Assembly: GCA_029250565.1 (NCBI GenBank)
Contig: JAQXFA010000112.1
Coordinates: 1 to 9,224, forward strand
Direction: 5' to 3'
DNA length: 9,224 bases
Source: Candidatus Thalassarchaeaceae archaeon
Lineage (GTDB): Archaea; Thermoplasmatota; Poseidoniia; Poseidoniales; Thalassarchaeaceae
Positions 5,711 through 9,224 of this stretch are shown one piece after another. Position numbers and translations under genes: made by a program. Under the pieces are notes generated by a model, which was not told where the DNA came from, ran no database searches, and saw only the letters and a list, made by a program, of their open reading frames with translations. Positions within the stretch are counted from its first letter, which is position 1, and each line of letters starts with the position of its first letter.

Positions 5711-8700
5711 ATGCAAACGCCAGCGAGAGAATCTGTAAACGCCGGCGACTCGGAAAGCGGATTAGTTGTTGAGCGGAGATTCACTTCAGTAAACAAACCA
5801 GTTCGAGAACAATTTGAATGGTCTGAAACAGATATTGATTTGAAAGATGCGAAAGGCAATACTGTTCGCAAAATTGAAAACATTGAATTCCCAAAGGGGT
5901 TTGATGGAGTCCCGGGTAAAGTTGCAGCTGACAAATATCTACGCAAGGTTGTCCCTGGTATGGACCATCTTGTAAAAATCCCTGAAGATGGGGTCCCTGA
6001 ATGGTTGTGGCGCTCAAAACCCGATGAGACAAAGAAAGCAAAGGCCAAGAATTGGACAGGAAAGGAAACTTCGGGCTGGCAACTTTTCCATCGATTAGCG
6101 GGGTGCTGGACATATTGGGGATGGAAGCACGGATACTTTGCTAGCGAAACCGATGCTCGCGCTTATTATGATGAAATGTGCTTCCTATTGGCTAGCCAAC
6201 GCTCAGCACCCAATAGCCCACAGTGGTTCAATACAGGATTACACTGGGCGTATGGGATAGAAGGCCCACCTCAAGGGCACTGGTATGTAGACCCAACAAC
6301 TGCAGAGGACTGTAAATCGATAAACGCCTATGAAAGGCCTCAGCCTCATGCTTGTTTCATCCAGGGTATTCAGGACAGATTAGTAGGTGAAGGCGGGATT
6401 ACAGATCTGGTAGCCCGTGAAGCATTGTTATTCAAATTCGGTTCTGGCACTGGTAGTAACTTTAGCAACATCAGAGGAGATGGTGAGCCACTTTCAGGTG
6501 GTGGACAATCAAGTGGCCTACTTTCATTCTTGATGATTTTAGACAAGGCCGCTGGAGCAATAAAGTCGGGTGGAACTACTCGCCGTGCAGCAAAAATGGT
6601 CACCCTAGATCTTGACCACCCAGATATTCAACAATACGTCAACTGGAAAATGAAGGAAGAAGAGAAAGTTTCAGCCTTGATTGCTGGTGCAGCGGCTTTA
6701 CAGAAAAATGCAAACAACATAATGAATGCAATCAATAATTTTGATGGTGATGCAAGCGATAGCACTCAAATTACTGAAAACATCGAGTTAGCAAAGGCAG
6801 TCAAGAAAGCGGTCAATGCAAGTATTGCTCAACCGCACATCAAGAGAATCATTGACTTAGCAAAGCAAGGCCACACTTCAATGAAGTTTGAGCAGTTTGA
6901 TGCAGATTGGCAGGGCCAAGGATACCTCACTGTTTCAGGACAAAACAGTAACAATTCGGTTCGAATACCCAACCAATTTATGGAAGCGGTTGAAACCGGA
7001 AAAGATTGGAATCTTTATTGGCGCACCGAAAAGAATGCTGCTGAAGAAGAAGGGCGCGAAGCTAATCCATGCAAGACAATGCCAGCTCAAGAGTTGTGGG
7101 ATGATGTATCTCACGCAGCATGGTCGTGTGCTGACCCTGGTGTTCAATTTGATACGACAATCAACGATTGGCACACCTGTCCAGAAAGTGGAAGAATAAA
7201 CGGTTCTAATCCATGTAGTGAATACATGTTTTTGGATAATACTGCGTGTAATTTGGCTAGCATCAATCTACTACACTTCTACGACAAAGAAAGAGGGGTG
7301 TTCAATATTGATGATTATGTTCACACTATTCGACTTTGGACTGCTACTCTCGAAGTATCAGTACTGATGGCTCAATTCCCTTCACAACAAATATCTCGAC
7401 TCTCCTTTGATACACGAACTCTAGGTCTTGGGTACTGTAATATCGGTTCACTCTTGATGCACATGGGTATCCCCTATGATGACCCACGTGGTTACGCAAT
7501 ATGTGGCGCACTTACTTCAATCATGACTGGTGAAACATACAAAACATCTGCAGAAATGTCATCTTTCCTTGGTCCATTCAATCTCTATGATGAAAATCGT
7601 GACTCTATGCTTAGAGTGATGCGTAATCATCGCCGAGCAGCCTACAACGTTGCGCCAGAAGAATATGAAAATCTATCAGTTAACCCAATGGGAATTGATG
7701 CTAAACAATGCCCTAACGATTTATTGGATGCGGCTAAATCTGCATGGGACCAAGCGGTAATAATGGGTGAAGAACATGGTTACAGAAACGCCCAAACAAC
7801 AGTGATTGCACCAACAGGCACAATTGGATTAGTTATGGGCGCAGATACCACTGGTGTTGAGCCAATGTTTTCTATTGTTCAATACAAAACACTTGCAGGT
7901 GGTGGTACACTCAGAATCCCTGCAACTGGCCTTCAGTCTGGTCTTTCCAATTTAGGCTATAAAAAGCGGGAAATTGATGACATCATCAATTATGTTATGG
8001 GAACTGGTACATTTTCTGGATGCCAAACCATCAACACTGCTTCACTAGTTGAGAAAGGTTTCACGGAAGAAGAATTCGCTAAAATGGATGACTCGTTCAA
8101 AGATGTGTTTGATGTGCGAAGTTTGGCATCACCAAATGTATTGGGTGAAGATTTCTGTAAGGAATCACTTGGTCTAACTGAAGAACAATTGGCTGATCCA
8201 TTTGTTGACGTTCTTGGTCTGCTTGGATATTCTAACGCGGATATCTCGGCTGCAAATGATTACTTGTTTGGAAAGGCAACTATTGAAGGTGCGCCATACC
8301 TCAAAGATGAGCATTTGCCGGTGTTTGACTGTGCTCAACCTTGTGGTGCTTATGGAGAACGATTTATTCGCTGGGAAGCTCATGTTGACATGATGGCTGC
8401 AGCCCAACCATTCATCTCAGGTGCAATTTCGAAGACAATCAATATGCCACCCGATGTTACTATTGATGATGTCCAAGAGGCATACATGCGAAGTTGGAAA
8501 ACTGGTAATAAAGCATGCGCACTCTACCGAGATGGAAGTAAATTGTCTCAACCTTTGATGTCCTCTTTGATACCACCTTCAATGGGAATTGAAGAAGATG
8601 AGGAGGAGGAAGAGGAAGTTTCTGTTGTTATCAAGAAGGTTGCTGAGAGGCTACCTATGCCAGCACCACAGGCTAAGATGGTTGCAGAAACTATCACACA

Positions 8701-9224
8701 AGGATATGTTGCAACTCGCCGGCCACTACCTGATAGTCGTGGCTCGTACACTATGAAAGCAAGAGTCGGTGGACATACTGTCTACTTGACATCAAGCACT
8801 TATGAAGATGGGAAAGTTGGTGAAATCATGATTACTACTTCTAAGGAAGGAGCTGCCTGGCGCTCAATGCTCAATCAGTTTGCAATCGCTGTTTCAATCG
8901 GATTACAATATGGTGTCCCACTTGACGCTTTTGTCAAATCATTTACCTTCCAAAAATTCGAACCTAGTGGAATGGTTCAGGGTGGAAGTAACCGAGTTAA
9001 GATGGCAACAAGTATAGTCGACTATCTATTCCGTGAATTGGGTATACAATATCTTGGCCGAGATGACTTGGCACAAGTATCCGAAGAAGACTTGGATGCA
9101 ATGTCGATCAGTAGACCTGAATCGACTCCGGATGGAATTGTCAGGCATGAAGGTGAGAAGCGAGATATCCAACTTACTCTAGATGTTGAATCAGAAGATC
9201 AAATGAAGATGAGAGTTGCTAAAG
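5711..9224 (+). CDS. nrdJ: Adenosylcobalamin-dependent (class II) ribonucleoside-diphosphate reductase, 3' end cut by window
   Basis: NrdJ reduces ribonucleotides to deoxyribonucleotides in the cytoplasm. It uses a cysteine thiyl radical generated from adenosylcobalamin, so it needs B12 but not oxygen. I translated the frame through: 1,171 codons without a stop or frameshift, still open at the window end. It has the layout of the long bacterial NrdJ family (about 1,200 aa or more). NSPQWFNTGLHWAYGI is at 168-183; HACF contains Cys215, one of the redox pair; FGSGTGSNFS starts at 243; KSGGTTRRAAK at 285-295; SGQNSNNSV at 409-417; NPCSE at 500-504 with Cys502 as the thiyl-radical residue; Cys513 in TACNLAS is the redox partner; APTGTIGLV starts at 700; FDCAQPCG holds Cys874 and Cys878. 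An acidic linker (961-969, EEDEEEEEE) precedes a TSCPD-type domain (about 1011-1085). The C-terminal cysteine cluster expected for reduction by thioredoxin lies beyond the window. Confidence 0.97.
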   Translation, partial: MQTPARESVNAGDSESGLVVERRFTSVNKPVREQFEWSETDIDLKDAKGNTVRKIENIEFPKGFDGVPGKVAADKYLRKVVPGMDHLVKIPEDGVPEWLWRSKPDETKKAKAKNWTGKETSGWQLFHRLAGCWTYWGWKHGYFASETDARAYYDEMCFLLASQRSAPNSPQWFNTGLHWAYGIEGPPQGHWYVDPTTAEDCKSINAYERPQPHACFIQGIQDRLVGEGGITDLVAREALLFKFGSGTGSNFSNIRGDGEPLSGGGQSSGLLSFLMILDKAAGAIKSGGTTRRAAKMVTLDLDHPDIQQYVNWKMKEEEKVSALIAGAAALQKNANNIMNAINNFDGDASDSTQITENIELAKAVKKAVNASIAQPHIKRIIDLAKQGHTSMKFEQFDADWQGQGYLTVSGQNSNNSVRIPNQFMEAVETGKDWNLYWRTEKNAAEEEGREANPCKTMPAQELWDDVSHAAWSCADPGVQFDTTINDWHTCPESGRINGSNPCSEYMFLDNTACNLASINLLHFYDKERGVFNIDDYVHTIRLWTATLEVSVLMAQFPSQQISRLSFDTRTLGLGYCNIGSLLMHMGIPYDDPRGYAICGALTSIMTGETYKTSAEMSSFLGPFNLYDENRDSMLRVMRNHRRAAYNVAPEEYENLSVNPMGIDAKQCPNDLLDAAKSAWDQAVIMGEEHGYRNAQTTVIAPTGTIGLVMGADTTGVEPMFSIVQYKTLAGGGTLRIPATGLQSGLSNLGYKKREIDDIINYVMGTGTFSGCQTINTASLVEKGFTEEEFAKMDDSFKDVFDVRSLASPNVLGEDFCKESLGLTEEQLADPFVDVLGLLGYSNADISAANDYLFGKATIEGAPYLKDEHLPVFDCAQPCGAYGERFIRWEAHVDMMAAAQPFISGAISKTINMPPDVTIDDVQEAYMRSWKTGNKACALYRDGSKLSQPLMSSLIPPSMGIEEDEEEEEEVSVVIKKVAERLPMPAPQAKMVAETITQGYVATRRPLPDSRGSYTMKARVGGHTVYLTSSTYEDGKVGEIMITTSKEGAAWRSMLNQFAIAVSIGLQYGVPLDAFVKSFTFQKFEPSGMVQGGSNRVKMATSIVDYLFRELGIQYLGRDDLAQVSEEDLDAMSISRPESTPDGIVRHEGEKRDIQLTLDVESEDQMKMRVAK
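5715..5748. repeat. Imperfect 12-bp direct repeat inside the nrdJ start, 22 bp apart
   Basis: AAACGCCAGCGA (5715-5726) and AAACGCCGGCGA (5737-5748) differ at one base. The 22-bp offset is not a multiple of three, so the copies encode different residues and the repeat exists only at nucleotide level. It is GC-rich compared with the AT-rich leader. It could be an operator, an RNA structure element or chance. Confidence 0.4.

Noticed and set aside
5674..6113. Two overlapping minus-strand ORFs over the nrdJ start
   Set aside because: They lie antisense to a clearly conserved coding region and their translations look like shadows with no recognisable domains.
6888..7199. A 103-codon + strand ORF inside nrdJ in another frame
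   Set aside because: The nrdJ frame here carries conserved family motifs such as SGQNSNNSV; the alternative frame is a shadow.
5711..9224. Intein or intron in nrdJ
   Set aside because: Ribonucleotide reductase genes often host inteins, but the frame is continuous, the motif spacing matches uninterrupted family members and NPCSE and its surroundings are contiguous.

Overview
The window looks like chromosomal DNA of a planktonic marine microbe. My best guess is a Marine Group II archaeon (Ca. Poseidoniales). The reasons are the mix of bacterial-type enzymes (RhlE-like helicase, E. coli-type NADP isocitrate dehydrogenase, YhfA-like OsmC protein, long B12-dependent ribonucleotide reductase), a very acidic low-complexity protein, short intergenic gaps and moderate GC. 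No ribosomal RNA, ribosomal protein or other lineage marker is present. A marine bacterium therefore cannot be excluded, and the assignment is inference.

Layout from left to right. A PIN-fold nuclease-like gene (+ strand, probably entering from upstream) ends at 1054. A 69-bp convergent gap carrying a 7-bp perfect inverted repeat separates it from a minus-strand pair: icd (3634 to 2405) followed 9 bp later by an RhlE-like DEAD-box helicase (2395 to 1124). A 94-bp divergent spacer separates icd from an OsmC/YhfA-like redox gene (3729-4115, + strand). The OsmC stop codon abuts, with no base between, the stop codon of a second minus-strand pair of unrecognised genes (5350 to 4589 and 4592 to 4116). 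That pair is linked by an ATGA start/stop overlap. A 360-bp gene-poor stretch then leads into nrdJ (5711 to the window end), a class II ribonucleotide reductase that runs out of the window after 1,171 codons.

How the genes work together. NrdJ supplies deoxyribonucleotides with an adenosylcobalamin radical. Icd makes 2-oxoglutarate and NADPH. The OsmC protein probably removes organic peroxides. The helicase remodels RNA and the PIN protein probably cuts it. Apart from the two tight minus-strand pairs there is no sign of one shared pathway.

The least explained parts are: (a) the coupled acidic-linker protein and small helical protein, which seem to share a weak Asp-Gly helical module; (b) the nrdJ leader, with a Shine-Dalgarno-preceded 12-codon ORF and two sets of direct repeats at near-helical spacing; and (c) the unusually long, N-terminally extended PIN protein. 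I see no CRISPR array, insertion sequence, tRNA, rRNA or recognisable riboswitch.
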